A stretch of DNA of 64,000 nt from CAYPYI01 sp964415085 (lineage in GTDB: Bacteria; Bacillota; Clostridia; Tissierellales; Tissierellaceae), in assembly GCA_964415085.1 (NCBI GenBank), contig CAYPYI010000002.1, positions 1-64,000 on the forward strand. Direction: 5' to 3'. The notes below the pieces were generated by a model. It had not been told where the DNA came from and did not search any database. It saw only the letters and a list, made by a program, of their open reading frames with translations. Each line of letters starts with the position of its first letter. Within the stretch, counting starts at the first letter, position 1. Position numbers and translations under genes: made by a program. Shown piece by piece: positions 7,886 through 16,213 of the stretch.

Positions 7886-8836
7886 TTAGTTATTATGACC
7901 TTTCTTAATTCTTGATAAATATGCTACCCCAACTGCATTATCGTTTGATATATTTTTTAAAGAAAAGAAGATATTTTCTTTACCTTTATAGTAATTTCTA
8001 ATAAATAAACTTTCACATACTCCTCCTATTAGTAAAAAATTATCTATATTCGACATTTTTTTTACCTCTTTCATTACGATATCTAAATAAGCTGTTATTG
8101 TTGACATTAGTAACAAAGATATATCTTCAATTTTATATTCATTTAAATCTATAATATTCTTAAAATAATTTTCTAAACCAGATATATTTATATCAATATT
8201 ATCTTTTAAAGATAAAGGCACTTTTAGTAAAATATCATCTCCTTTTAAGCTTAATGAATCTATGTCTCTTCCACATGGAAATTGATATCCTAAATATACC
8301 CCTATTCTATCAAGTAACTGTCCAAAACTTATATCTAAGGTTTTTCCTATTATTTCTATATTTAAGTTTTCTTTGGTGGAATCTACTAAAAGTATCTCAT
8401 TGGTGCCACCAGATAAATGTATAGCTACAAATTTTTTAGATAATAAAACTTCATTACCTATTAAACCTGCAGCTATATGACCTTCTTGGTGTGAGAAATA
8501 TTTTATAGGAATATTTAAACTATGACCTAAAGATTCTGCCAAAAATACCCCTTGTAAAAATACAGGCATATAAGAATCTTTTATATTTCTAGGCTTATTA
8601 CTCACAGATATATATTTAATTTTTTGAAAATAATTATTATCAATTTCTTTTAATAAATATGGTAAGTTTTTCATATGCTGAAACAATGCATCTTGTTGCC
8701 TTAACCCAATCTTATTATAATCAACATCTAATACTTTTTTCTTATCATATAAAATATTATTGTCCCCATCAATTAACGCTATACTTGTTGTATAACAACT
8801 TGTATCTATTCCTAAGAAAAAACTACTCTTACTCAT
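7886..8836 (-). CDS. TsaD/OSGEP-like (Kae1 family) protein, diverged
   Basis: Belongs to the ASKHA/Kae1 superfamily. The N-terminus FLGIDTSCYTTSIALID is a phosphate-binding strand-turn, HQEGHIAAGL (about 112-121) corresponds to the metal-binding histidine pair of TsaD, and HLSGGTNEILLV follows. It is only distantly TsaD-like, lacks the usual strong TsaD motifs in its C-terminal half, and at 316 residues is slightly short. A similar gene is common beside xseA/nusB in clostridia, annotated as O-sialoglycoprotein endopeptidase. That activity is doubtful; whether it takes part in tRNA t6A synthesis cannot be decided here. It overlaps nusB by eight bases, so the two are translationally coupled. 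Confidence 0.75.
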   Translation of the reverse strand: MSKSSFFLGIDTSCYTTSIALIDGDNNILYDKKKVLDVDYNKIGLRQQDALFQHMKNLPYLLKEIDNNYFQKIKYISVSNKPRNIKDSYMPVFLQGVFLAESLGHSLNIPIKYFSHQEGHIAAGLIGNEVLLSKKFVAIHLSGGTNEILLVDSTKENLNIEIIGKTLDISFGQLLDRIGVYLGYQFPCGRDIDSLSLKGDDILLKVPLSLKDNIDINISGLENYFKNIIDLNEYKIEDISLLLMSTITAYLDIVMKEVKKMSNIDNFLLIGGVCESLFIRNYYKGKENIFFSLKNISNDNAVGVAYLSRIKKGHNN

Positions 8837-9245
8837 TTTTTCCCTCTTCTATTGACTTCACAACTCCACCTAATACTCCGTTTATAAACTTAAATGAATC
8901 TTTAGTACTATATTTTTTAGCATTTTCAATTGCCTCATTTATTGTTACCTCTACTGGTATATCTTTTCTATAAAGTAATTCATATACTGCTATCCTTAAT
9001 ATAGATAAGTCTACCTTAGCAAGTCTAGATAGTGACCAACCATGTATATTGTCAGTTATATATTGATCTACTAAATCTAAATTTTCTGAAACTTTATTTA
9101 CTGCATCTATTAAATAATTACTCTCTCCTTCATCATGTTCATACTCTGACATGTAAAGATCTAGTAATTCTTTCGAAAATTCTTCTCTCAAATCCATTTG
9201 AAATAAAATCTTCATAGCACTTTCTCTAGCATACTTTCTTCCCAT
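8829..9245 (-). CDS. nusB: Transcription antitermination factor NusB
   Basis: All-helical RNA-binding protein that acts with NusE/S10 on boxA in rRNA operons. It opens with GRKYARESAMKILFQMD, the arginine-rich box-A binding start, and ends with the conserved FINGVLGGVVKSI. I choose the ATG at 9245, because the in-frame ATG fifteen bases upstream lies within the GGGAGGA ribosome-binding site. This gives 138 residues, normal for the family. It sits between amaP and the OSGEP-like gene; in Bacillus nusB also follows the Asp23-like yqhY. Confidence 0.94.
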   Translation of the reverse strand: MGRKYARESAMKILFQMDLREEFSKELLDLYMSEYEHDEGESNYLIDAVNKVSENLDLVDQYITDNIHGWSLSRLAKVDLSILRIAVYELLYRKDIPVEVTINEAIENAKKYSTKDSFKFINGVLGGVVKSIEEGKNE

Positions 9246-9270
9246 TAAACTTCCTCCCAAACTACTTTCT

Positions 9271-9804
9271 TTATCTATTAACTACCTTAACTATCTCAAC
9301 ATCAACATTATTTACTTCTGCACCTGTTACATCTTCTATATGTGTTTTTATTCTTTCTTGAAGTTGTTGAGATATTTGTGGAATACTAATTTCTTTTTCT
9401 GCTTCGCCTTTTAAATCTATATTTATTTTTCCATCTTTGAACTTAACTTTTGTTAAGATATTGTCTATTCCTTCAAACTCATTAGCAATACTTCTTACCA
9501 GTCCAATTATGGTTTCGTCATGAATTGTTACTTCTCCAAATTCATTGTTTAAAACTAAAAAGGAACCTTTCTTTTTTCTTGAAGTATTTCTAAATATAGA
9601 AAAAATAATACTTAGTATAATTATAAACAAAATCGCACCAAAAATTGAAACTAAATAGTTCCCTCTAATACTATCTATCATATTTATAACATTGTCAATA
9701 CTTAATTCCCCTCTTATATCAAAAGGTAATACGAAAAGGATAATTGATATAATGAGAAAAACAATCGAATATATTATCATAACAAATTTATCTAATAGTC
9801 TCAT
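9271..9804 (-). CDS. amaP: Alkaline shock response membrane anchor protein AmaP
   Basis: Two N-terminal membrane helices (about 8-27 and 50-71), a short basic linker (RKKKG) and a soluble C-terminal domain ending in DVEIVKV match the AmaP family. In Staphylococcus aureus AmaP anchors the Asp23 protein to the membrane. It lies just downstream of an asp23 gene on the same strand, with a terminator-like hairpin between them. AAGGAGG precedes the ATG. The length of 177 residues is typical. Confidence 0.85.
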   Translation of the reverse strand: MRLLDKFVMIIYSIVFLIISIILFVLPFDIRGELSIDNVINMIDSIRGNYLVSIFGAILFIIILSIIFSIFRNTSRKKKGSFLVLNNEFGEVTIHDETIIGLVRSIANEFEGIDNILTKVKFKDGKINIDLKGEAEKEISIPQISQQLQERIKTHIEDVTGAEVNNVDVEIVKVVNR

Positions 9805-9827
9805 ATAAATCCTCCTTAAGTTTAAAA

Positions 9828-9851
9828 TTACCCTCTGAAATCAGAGGGTAA
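9828..9851 (-). terminator. Hairpin between asp23 and amaP
   Basis: A perfect 11-bp inverted repeat (TTACCCTCTGA with TCAGAGGGTAA, two-base gap) directly after the asp23 stop. On the minus strand it is followed only by ATTTTAAAC, a weak U-run, so it may attenuate rather than stop transcription into amaP. Confidence 0.55.
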
Positions 9852-9853
9852 GA

Positions 9854-10246
9854 TTATTTTAGTTTTAATTCTTCTTCTTGTTCTGCTTCTTTATCTTTTT
9901 TTATATGAACACCTTGTACATTAACAATTACATTTACAACTTTAAGGCCTGTCATTGTTTCTATACTCTTTTTAACATTATCTTGTACCTTTTTACTAAC
10001 ATCTATAATATTGCATCCATAATCAATAACTATATAAGTGTGAACTATAACTTCTTCAGTTCCAAGTTCAACTTTAACTCCCTTTGAAAGATTAGTCATT
10101 CCTAACATTTCAGTTAAGCCACCAGTAAATCCACCACTCATTCCCGCTACTCCAGGAATTTCTGTTGCTGCAATACCAGCAATTATAGCTATAACATCTT
10201 CTGAAATTTTAACACTTCCAATATTGTCATTAATATTGTTTGTCAT
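9854..10246 (-). CDS. asp23: Asp23/Gls24 family envelope stress protein
   Basis: Asp23/YloU fold protein with the family signature ISEDVIAIIAGIAATEIPGV (about 13-32) and a GGF/GGL-rich loop. Asp23-type proteins are abundant, membrane-associated and envelope-related; the next gene encodes the AmaP anchor. The start at 10246 is chosen because GGAGGTGC lies at the right distance; an in-frame ATG 18 bases upstream precedes that site. The C-terminus is very acidic (KEAEQEEELKLK). A second Asp23-like gene is at 39478-39834. Confidence 0.92.
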   Translation of the reverse strand: MTNNINDNIGSVKISEDVIAIIAGIAATEIPGVAGMSGGFTGGLTEMLGMTNLSKGVKVELGTEEVIVHTYIVIDYGCNIIDVSKKVQDNVKKSIETMTGLKVVNVIVNVQGVHIKKDKEAEQEEELKLK

Positions 10247-10346
10247 ATTTGCACCTCCAAGCATTATGTATATATATTTATTATATCAAACTGATTTGTT
10301 ATTTACAATAAAGTATATATATGCTTTAAATTATATTTAAAAGAAT

Positions 10347-10378
10347 AAAAGGTTTAAAACTTAAGTTTTAAACCTTTT
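10347..10378 (-). terminator. Rho-independent terminator after the acidic small protein gene
   Basis: A perfect 14-bp stem (AAAAGGTTTAAAAC with its complement) around a TTAA loop lies just after the stop at 10384 and is followed on the minus strand by a T-rich run. It separates the efp group from asp23–amaP–nusB. Confidence 0.85.
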
Positions 10379-10383
10379 TTAAA

Positions 10384-10695
10384 CTATTCTATTTCTTCGA
10401 AGTCGTCGTAGTCGTAATCTTCACAACCACATGAACATTCTTCATCATCACATTCTAAGTCAATTAATTCTAAATCATAAAAATCTGCTTCGATTTCAGT
10501 TAAGTCTTCATCTATGAAGCTAACATAATCTTCTAAATCAGCTTGAACATCAGCGATTTCATTAACTGCTTCAACAACATCTGTTAAAACATCTACTACC
10601 TCTGTTATTATTATTGCTTCATCTGATTCATTTCTTAAAGTTAAACCATCTGTTAAACCTTGTAAATAAGCTAATCTTTCATTTAAATATTCCAT
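10384..10695 (-). CDS. Small acidic protein, CD1247-type N-terminal domain
   Basis: A 103-residue, strongly acidic protein. The N-terminal half (MEYLNERLAYLQGLTDGL…) is helical and resembles a small clostridial family named after C. difficile CD1247, found next to efp; I make this link from memory of context. The C-terminus carries a cysteine cluster (C80, C86, C88, C90) in a run of Asp/Glu ending YDYDDFEEIE, which could bind a metal. No catalytic motif is seen. It lies 19 bases after efp, exactly where the spoIIIA operon begins in sporulating relatives. Function unknown. Confidence 0.7.
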   Translation of the reverse strand: MEYLNERLAYLQGLTDGLTLRNESDEAIIITEVVDVLTDVVEAVNEIADVQADLEDYVSFIDEDLTEIEADFYDLELIDLECDDEECSCGCEDYDYDDFEEIE

Positions 10696-10714
10696 TTGTA
10701 TTCCCTCCTATTTA

Positions 10715-11272
10715 TTATGCTCTGGACTCATATTCTCCAGTTCTTGTATCAATTCTTAGAACATCTCCTATCTCAACAAATAAAGGAACGTATACTGTTA
10801 GCCCAGTTTCAACTGTAGCTGGCTTAGTAGCTCCTGAAGATGTATCCCCTTTTACTCCTGGTTCTGTCATTGTTACTTTTAATTCTACAAAATTCGGTGG
10901 TGTTACTGAAATAATTTGCCCTTTATAAAAATCTAAAGTAACTTTATCATTTTCTTTTATATATTTCATAGTGTCTTCTAATACTTTTCCATCAACTGGC
11001 AATTGCTCATAAGTTTCTGGATCCATAAAGTAGAATAATTCACCATCATTATAAATATATTCCATATCTTTAGTTTCTATATGTGCTTTTTGAAATCTCT
11101 CAGTAGGATTAAAAGTCTCATCTTTTATAGCCCCAGTAAGTATATTACGTATTTTTGCTCTTACGAACGCCGCACCTTTTCCTGGCTTAACATGTTGGAA
11201 TTCGATTACTTGATATATATCGCCTTCTCTTTCAAATGTTATACCATTTCTAAATTGGCCTGCTGAAATCAT
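10715..11272 (-). CDS. efp: Translation elongation factor P
   Basis: EF-P relieves ribosome stalling at polyproline stretches. The three-domain protein has the N-terminal KOW-like domain, with the modifiable tip lysine Lys32 in the loop PGKGAAF, and two OB domains, ending with the typical [17 protein letters not shown]. The 185 residues are full length. No modification enzymes are encoded nearby. It is separated by about 80 bases from the comG-type operon upstream and is followed closely by the small acidic gene. Confidence 0.97.
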   Translation of the reverse strand: MISAGQFRNGITFEREGDIYQVIEFQHVKPGKGAAFVRAKIRNILTGAIKDETFNPTERFQKAHIETKDMEYIYNDGELFYFMDPETYEQLPVDGKVLEDTMKYIKENDKVTLDFYKGQIISVTPPNFVELKVTMTEPGVKGDTSSGATKPATVETGLTVYVPLFVEIGDVLRIDTRTGEYESRA

Positions 11273-11351
11273 AATGCTTCCTCCTAATTCAAATATTCTA
11301 AGTCTATTACATTATATCAATATAAACTCTTAACTACAAGAAAATAATATT

Positions 11352-12206
11352 TTAATATAGCTTTAAATATATATTACTTTTTTTTATATAATTAGTGAGG
11401 TAACTTCCATAAATAAGCTTATTTGTAAATTCATAGTTTGTAACTAAATTTTCCGGTTTTAAATCATGATTATTAGTGATTACTGCTCCATTTACATACA
11501 AATTATTTCCATCTTCAATGATTAATCTGCCACCGTTAATAATAATTAAACCTCTAAAATAAAAATCACAAGTTATAAATAAATCTCCATTAACTATTAA
11601 GACCCCAGAATACATTTTAGAATCATTTTCAATAGTCAGGTATAAATTATTGTTGTTCGCAATAAGGTTAATCTTATCATAATTAACTAAGCTGTAGTCT
11701 AAATAATCTTTTTCATTATAAATATAACTTTCTTTATTTTTAAGATTATAATTATCTATTACCGATATTTCTCGAAAGAATAGATCTATATCTTCTTCAT
11801 CAAAGTTCATATAACTTATATACCCATCATCTGTCATATAAACTGGATTTAAGATTTTAAATTTGCTTTCAAAATTAATATTATCTTTAAAGCCTATTAT
11901 TTTCATAGTTTTATCTTCCAATATTTTAATATTAAGTATATAATCTTCATATTTTACTTTAAACTCAGCTTTCTTTTTGTATAATGATTTTCTTAGTTTC
12001 TCATCTAATATAATATTAAACTTCTCATCATTATAAAATAACTTTCTTAGGTCTGCCTCCGTTTTATAGAAATTTAAAAAACTCATTTTATAATCTCCTG
12101 TTATATCTAATAGACAATTAGACTTATAGTTTATATTTATAGATACTATTGCTACTATTAGAAGTATTAAAACTAAGAATATACTAAGATACCCTCTATT
12201 ATTCAT
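11352..12206 (-). CDS. ComGG-position minor pseudopilin-like protein
   Basis: Last of seven genes in the comG-type operon. The N-terminus MNNRGYLSIFLVLILL is a short basic leader, a glycine at the predicted cleavage site and a hydrophobic helix, but residue +5 is Phe instead of Glu. Loss of Glu5 is typical of tip pseudopilins (GspK/PilX-like). The long C-terminal region (about 185-250) has VNGDLFITCDFYFRG-type strands with repeated NG turns, suggesting a beta-helical or bactofilin-like fold. At 284 residues it is longer than Bacillus ComGG. It overlaps the preceding gene by eight bases. Assigned by operon position and leader; sequence similarity to known ComGG is not evident. Confidence 0.6.
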   Translation of the reverse strand: MNNRGYLSIFLVLILLIVAIVSININYKSNCLLDITGDYKMSFLNFYKTEADLRKLFYNDEKFNIILDEKLRKSLYKKKAEFKVKYEDYILNIKILEDKTMKIIGFKDNINFESKFKILNPVYMTDDGYISYMNFDEEDIDLFFREISVIDNYNLKNKESYIYNEKDYLDYSLVNYDKINLIANNNNLYLTIENDSKMYSGVLIVNGDLFITCDFYFRGLIIINGGRLIIEDGNNLYVNGAVITNNHDLKPENLVTNYEFTNKLIYGSYLTNYIKKSNIYLKLY

Positions 12207-12714
12207 TTTTCACCCCTATATCCAATGTTGATATATCAAGTAATCTATTTAACCTAATTTTTTCATAATTATTATTTATATAAATTTTTTTTATATCTTT
12301 ATTTTTTATAATTATGCTTGTATAATCAGTATTATCAAATTTTCCTAATTTTTTTTTAAATAAAAATTCATCTTTAATCTCATCTAGTCTTAATATATTT
12401 GTATTTCTTAAATCATCTAATTCATTTTCATCATATTCCAAACTTAATATAAGTTTGTACTTTTCATTAAAAGACATTTTATAGTATTTATAGTCTACCT
12501 TTTCAGATTTTAATATTATATTTCTAACTGTCAATACATCTGTAAGGTTTTCCTCTATTCTTTCTAAAGAATGGTCTATTCTTTTATGCGAGTTAAAATA
12601 ATTGTTTATTAGAATATATCCTGTAAATAAAACTATTGAACTTAAACAAACATAAATAATAAACTCAAGTAATATGTAACCTCCATTATTTAAGTTTAAT
12701 TTTTTCAATCTCAA
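12199..12714 (-). CDS. ComGF-position minor pseudopilin
   Basis: Prepilin-like protein of 171 residues. The leader MRLKKLNLNNGG is followed by YILLEFIIYV, with Glu at +5 after the predicted Gly cleavage site, then a single hydrophobic helix to about residue 35. The rest is charged and predicted extracellular. It overlaps both neighbours (29 bases with the preceding gene, 8 with the next), so the set is translationally coupled. No orthologue is recognisable beyond the class III signal peptide; the name follows the order in the seven-gene operon. Confidence 0.65.
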   Translation of the reverse strand: MRLKKLNLNNGGYILLEFIIYVCLSSIVLFTGYILINNYFNSHKRIDHSLERIEENLTDVLTVRNIILKSEKVDYKYYKMSFNEKYKLILSLEYDENELDDLRNTNILRLDEIKDEFLFKKKLGKFDNTDYTSIIIKNKDIKKIYINNNYEKIRLNRLLDISTLDIGVKNE

Positions 12715-13015
12715 TTATAAGTCCCCCTATATCATATAAACTTATTTTAAACTCATCATAATATTCTGATGTATCTATTAATTTTATTTCATAATAGTAA
12801 TTGTTATCTACATCCAATATTTTTTTTCCATTAATGCTTAGACTATTTTCTTTATTAGCTAAATATTCTATATAATAAGTGCTTTCCATAGTCTTCTTAT
12901 AGATATTTAATGAATTTATATAGTTGTTTAAACTAAGTGTAATCAAAATTGTTATTATTGATATTAAAAATATACTAAGTAAAAGATCTATATATAAATA
13001 ACCTTTATGATTCAT
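12686..13015 (-). CDS. ComGE-position minor pseudopilin
   Basis: Small prepilin-like protein of 109 residues with leader MNHKG, then YLYIDLLLSIFLISII. Asp replaces Glu at +5 after the predicted cleavage, a conservative but uncommon change that should still neutralise the N-terminal amine of a neighbouring subunit. A single hydrophobic helix is followed by a short soluble domain. It overlaps the upstream gene by four bases (ATGA type) and the downstream one by 29. Confidence 0.65.
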   Translation of the reverse strand: MNHKGYLYIDLLLSIFLISIITILITLSLNNYINSLNIYKKTMESTYYIEYLANKENSLSINGKKILDVDNNYYYEIKLIDTSEYYDEFKISLYDIGGLIIEIEKIKLK

Positions 13016-13431
13016 TTTTTACTCCTTTTAAAGTAGTAGTATCTATCTGCTGCTCTAATAGTTAATATATAAAAATTATTTATTCCTTCTAGCTTTAGTG
13101 TACCTGAAAATGATGAATTACCATTTACAGAAAATCCTATTTTCTTAACATAACTTCTCTTATATTCAATAAATGGGCTTAAATTTACTTCTAACTTTTC
13201 TCCCTTATACCTATTATCTGAAATTATATACTTATTTTCCTCAAAATTTATTATGTATCTTTCTTTTGTTATTAAAGTTTTTAATTTTATATATCTTATA
13301 TCATGTTTTAGTCTAGATAATAGTAGTTGTTCATTTAAATAGCTATAAGTATTTTCCATATTGAAATTTATAGATAAAAGTAAAGTGAAAATAATTATTA
13401 TTATAAACAATTCTAGTAACATATTATTCAT
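13012..13431 (-). CDS. ComGD-position pseudopilin with degenerate leader
   Basis: Protein of 139 residues beginning MNNMLLELFIIIIIFTLLLSI, a hydrophobic helix with Glu at the place expected for pilins but with almost no leader and no glycine before the cleavage point. The ATG overlaps the stop of the pilin gene (ATGAATAA), and the codon just upstream in frame is a stop, so a longer leader is impossible without a frameshift. The downstream part ends in a basic YYFKRSKK. Either the leader is processed differently or this subunit is not cleaved. Named by operon position. Confidence 0.6.
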   Translation of the reverse strand: MNNMLLELFIIIIIFTLLLSINFNMENTYSYLNEQLLLSRLKHDIRYIKLKTLITKERYIINFEENKYIISDNRYKGEKLEVNLSPFIEYKRSYVKKIGFSVNGNSSFSGTLKLEGINNFYILTIRAADRYYYFKRSKK

Positions 13432-13774
13432 TCAATTTTTCCTTAATTTCAGGTTCAATTAATACTTCACCATCTTTTTTTATTAAAACAGTATATTCTA
13501 CTTCTTTATCAAGTGGATATTCAGGCCATTTATCTAGATACTCCTTCCATTCACTCGAAGATTTATCCCAATCTATATCTGATGTAACTGTATTATCTAT
13601 ATAGTATATTTTGGCAGCATTTAAAAGAGTTTGTCTATTAGCTTTATCCACTTGAGTTTTTGCGCTACTTTGTATCTTTACAACATTTGGTAAAGCAATA
13701 CTTGCTATTAAGGACATAATCACTAAAACTACAACAAGTTCAATTAGTGTAAAACCTTTATTATTAATTTTCAT
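13424..13774 (-). CDS. comGC: Major pseudopilin, ComGC-like
   Basis: Canonical class III signal peptide: the leader MKINNKG is followed by FTLIELVVVLVIMSLIASIALP, with Phe +1 and Glu +5. Total length 116 residues, matching ComGC/major pseudopilins. The soluble domain begins with a helix containing QVDKANRQTLLNAAKIYYIDN. It is the first pilin gene after the membrane platform gene and the best-conserved of the five, so it is presumably the main subunit of the filament. It needs a prepilin peptidase, which is not encoded in this window. Confidence 0.88.
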   Translation of the reverse strand: MKINNKGFTLIELVVVLVIMSLIASIALPNVVKIQSSAKTQVDKANRQTLLNAAKIYYIDNTVTSDIDWDKSSSEWKEYLDKWPEYPLDKEVEYTVLIKKDGEVLIEPEIKEKLNE

Positions 13775-13789
13775 TATATTCCTCCCATT

Positions 13790-14833
13790 TTAGTTTAAGA
13801 ATAAATCTATATTTGTAATTGGAACTACCATAAAAATAACTATAGCTCCTATTATTACCCCCATAGCTATTATTAACGATGGTTCTATTAGCATTATTTT
13901 TTTATTAATGTTATACTTACATTCTTCTTTTATTAAATTTGACAATGTGAGAAAAACATTATCCAGAGTACCAGTTTCCTCTCCTACTATAATTAAGCTT
14001 AATAATTCATCATCTAAATTTAGACTTTTCTTAATAGAAGCAGAAAACCTATTTCCTTTATCAATATATTGAGATAATCTAATTAAATTATCTTTAAAAT
14101 ATAAATTATTTTCTATATCTATTACTTTTGATAGTGACTGACTTATTGTATTTTTAGAGATCATTAAGTAATAAAGATTTGAAAATAAATAATATAATTT
14201 AAATTTTTTTATAATCTGTCTACTGTAAAACAATTTAAATATTTTATATTTAATACTATAGTTGTTACCTTTAATTAATCTATAGGTAATCAAAATCAAT
14301 AAAATCATTAAAATTACTAAATATAATAGAGTTTTTTCCAAAAATATAAATATTTTAAAACTTAAAGGAATATCTAACCCATATCCCAAATAGATATTTT
14401 TAAATATTGGAAGTATAAATTTTGTGATTGTAAATAGTAACAAGACAATACACATTACTAATATTAAAGGATATGTTAATGATGTTAGTATTCTTTTAGT
14501 TATCTTATCTTTATTTGAAATATGTTCTTTTATAACTTGTAAGCTATTTATAATATCCCCTGTATTTTCTCCCATCTCTAAAATACCTATTAAAAATGTA
14601 TCTATCTTTGTATTTTTCTTTATACTAGCTGAAAATCTTTCTCCACTTTGTATTGAAGATACTATATTTTCTAGTAATATTTTTATATTTTTTTCTTTAT
14701 GATTATTTGATATTAAAATTAAGCTATCTACTAATGGAATATTTGCATTTAATAATACTAATAATTTATTTATTAAAAATATCTGTTCTTTAACTTTTAT
14801 TTTCTTATCTAGCATGCTTGATATATTCTTCAT
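13790..14833 (-). CDS. comGB: Type II secretion/pilus inner-membrane platform protein, ComGB-like
   Basis: GspF/PilC/ComGB family polytopic protein of 347 residues. Duplicated T2SSF domains are visible: KNTKIDTFLIGILEMGENTGD (near 79-99) and its repeat KSLNLDDELLSLIIVGEETGT (near 268-288). Hydrophobic segments lie near 120-145, 165-185 and at the C-terminus. It anchors the filament assembly machine and couples to the ATPase. It overlaps the ATPase gene by 29 bases. Confidence 0.9.
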   Translation of the reverse strand: MKNISSMLDKKIKVKEQIFLINKLLVLLNANIPLVDSLILISNNHKEKNIKILLENIVSSIQSGERFSASIKKNTKIDTFLIGILEMGENTGDIINSLQVIKEHISNKDKITKRILTSLTYPLILVMCIVLLLFTITKFILPIFKNIYLGYGLDIPLSFKIFIFLEKTLLYLVILMILLILITYRLIKGNNYSIKYKIFKLFYSRQIIKKFKLYYLFSNLYYLMISKNTISQSLSKVIDIENNLYFKDNLIRLSQYIDKGNRFSASIKKSLNLDDELLSLIIVGEETGTLDNVFLTLSNLIKEECKYNINKKIMLIEPSLIIAMGVIIGAIVIFMVVPITNIDLFLN

Positions 14834-15980
14834 AAGAAATTATTCCTTCTTTTAATAGTTTTTTCAAGTAAACGTTAGATTTTGATATATAGTTATATTC
14901 TGCTAAAAAATTTTCATTTAGGATATTTGACTTAAAAATATCATCCGTATCTATAATCTCATGGACAGCTAATCTACCTTTATAACCATTGAGACATTTA
15001 CTACATCCTTTCGATGTGTATATATTTTCTTCAAGCTTTATCTTACAGTTATTACATAACTTTCTCACTAAGATTTGTGATGATAGATAAACTAATGATG
15101 AATTAATAAGGCTAAGTGGGAGACCCATCTCTAAAAGTCTTAGAATAGCATCTAAGCAGTTATTGCTATGTATACTACTAAGTACTAGGTGCCCTGACAA
15201 ACTAGCTTCTATAGCTAACTTAGCCATGTTACTATCTCTTATTTCACCGATCATAATAATATCAGGGTCTTGACGTAAAATATATTTAAATATTTCTTGA
15301 AATTCTAGACTTTTATTACTATTAAGTTGAATCTGATTTGTCCCCTTTATTAGATATTCAATAGGATCTTCTATTGTATAAATATTGTTTGATTCATTGT
15401 TTAAATAGTCAATAATTGTGTATAAGCTTGTTGTTTTACCACTTCCTGTTGGACCTGAAATAAGTATTAATCCTGAGCTAAGGCTAATTTTTCTTATTAG
15501 ATAATCACAAGATTTCTTATTAAGACCAATAGAGCTTATATCATATACAAACTTCTCTTTATCTAAAATCCTTATTACTATTTTTTCTCCCATATAGGTT
15601 TGAATAACAGAAACTCTAAAATCAACTTTTCTATTATATAATGTTTTATTAAACCTTCCTTCTTGAGGAGATATTTTATTAGATATGTCTAATTTTGATA
15701 TATTTTTAATTATATTAATAACCTTTTCTGCATATTTTAGATTTATTTTTAAAAAATCAAACAAATTGCCATCTTTTCTATACCTAATTAATATATAATT
15801 ATCTTCTGGATCAAAATGTATATCAGATATATCCTCTTTCACAGCTATTTTTATTATAGTGTCTAGTATACTAGTTGAAATGTCTGAGTTAATACTAATA
15901 TCAGTACCATACCCTAAATTCTCAGATTCCTTAATCATACTTTCAATATTATTTTTTTGATTCAAAAATTTATTATTCAA
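14805..15980 (-). CDS. comGA: Type II secretion/pilus assembly ATPase, ComGA-like
   Basis: GspE/PilB/ComGA family hexameric ATPase of 391 residues. Walker A GPTGSGKTTS is near 175, the Asp box/Walker B region reads DPDIIMIGEIRD near 240, the His box LVLSSIHSNN near 268, and a zinc-binding pair CNNC and CSKC near 305-325. Short of full-length GspE/PilB by the N1 domain, as ComGA proteins are. Starts at TTG with an excellent AAAGGAGG. First gene of the operon; upstream is a 230-base AT-rich region with a terminator of the preceding gene. Confidence 0.92.
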   Translation of the reverse strand: MNNKFLNQKNNIESMIKESENLGYGTDISINSDISTSILDTIIKIAVKEDISDIHFDPEDNYILIRYRKDGNLFDFLKINLKYAEKVINIIKNISKLDISNKISPQEGRFNKTLYNRKVDFRVSVIQTYMGEKIVIRILDKEKFVYDISSIGLNKKSCDYLIRKISLSSGLILISGPTGSGKTTSLYTIIDYLNNESNNIYTIEDPIEYLIKGTNQIQLNSNKSLEFQEIFKYILRQDPDIIMIGEIRDSNMAKLAIEASLSGHLVLSSIHSNNCLDAILRLLEMGLPLSLINSSLVYLSSQILVRKLCNNCKIKLEENIYTSKGCSKCLNGYKGRLAVHEIIDTDDIFKSNILNENFLAEYNYISKSNVYLKKLLKEGIISYEEYIKHAR

Positions 15981-16213
15981 TACTATCCTCCTTTCTTATT
16001 TCTTATTAATATATTTACATTATTATTATAATAATCCTTCTTTTATATTTTAAAAATATAATTATTTTGAAAATCATATATAATATTAATAACAAAATAA
16101 AAAAATATATAATAAATTTAATGTTTTGCACAAAAAAAAGATGTATATACATATACATCTTAAATAATAATATACTCACACAATATTAAGTTATTCTAGT
16201 TTACAATCTAATA
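15981..16213 (-). other. AT-rich leader region of the comG-type operon
   Basis: About 230 bases without a gene, over 80% A+T. It holds the terminator of the gene to the right (16132-16161) and then, towards comGA, only A/T-rich DNA with several TATAAT-like words, so I cannot choose a promoter. I see no ComK-type box I could defend and no structured leader. Confidence 0.5.
16132..16161 (-). terminator. Rho-independent terminator after the 131-residue gene
   Basis: A perfect 10-bp stem (AAGATGTATA with TATACATCTT), loop TACA, followed on the minus strand by eight T. It ends transcription of the gene at 16214-16609 before comGA. Confidence 0.9.

Noticed and set aside
7886..8836. Assignment as TsaD, the t6A enzyme
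   Set aside because: Only the general Kae1 fold and the HxxGH-type motif are shared; the usual TsaD motifs in the second half are weak, so only a family-level call is made.
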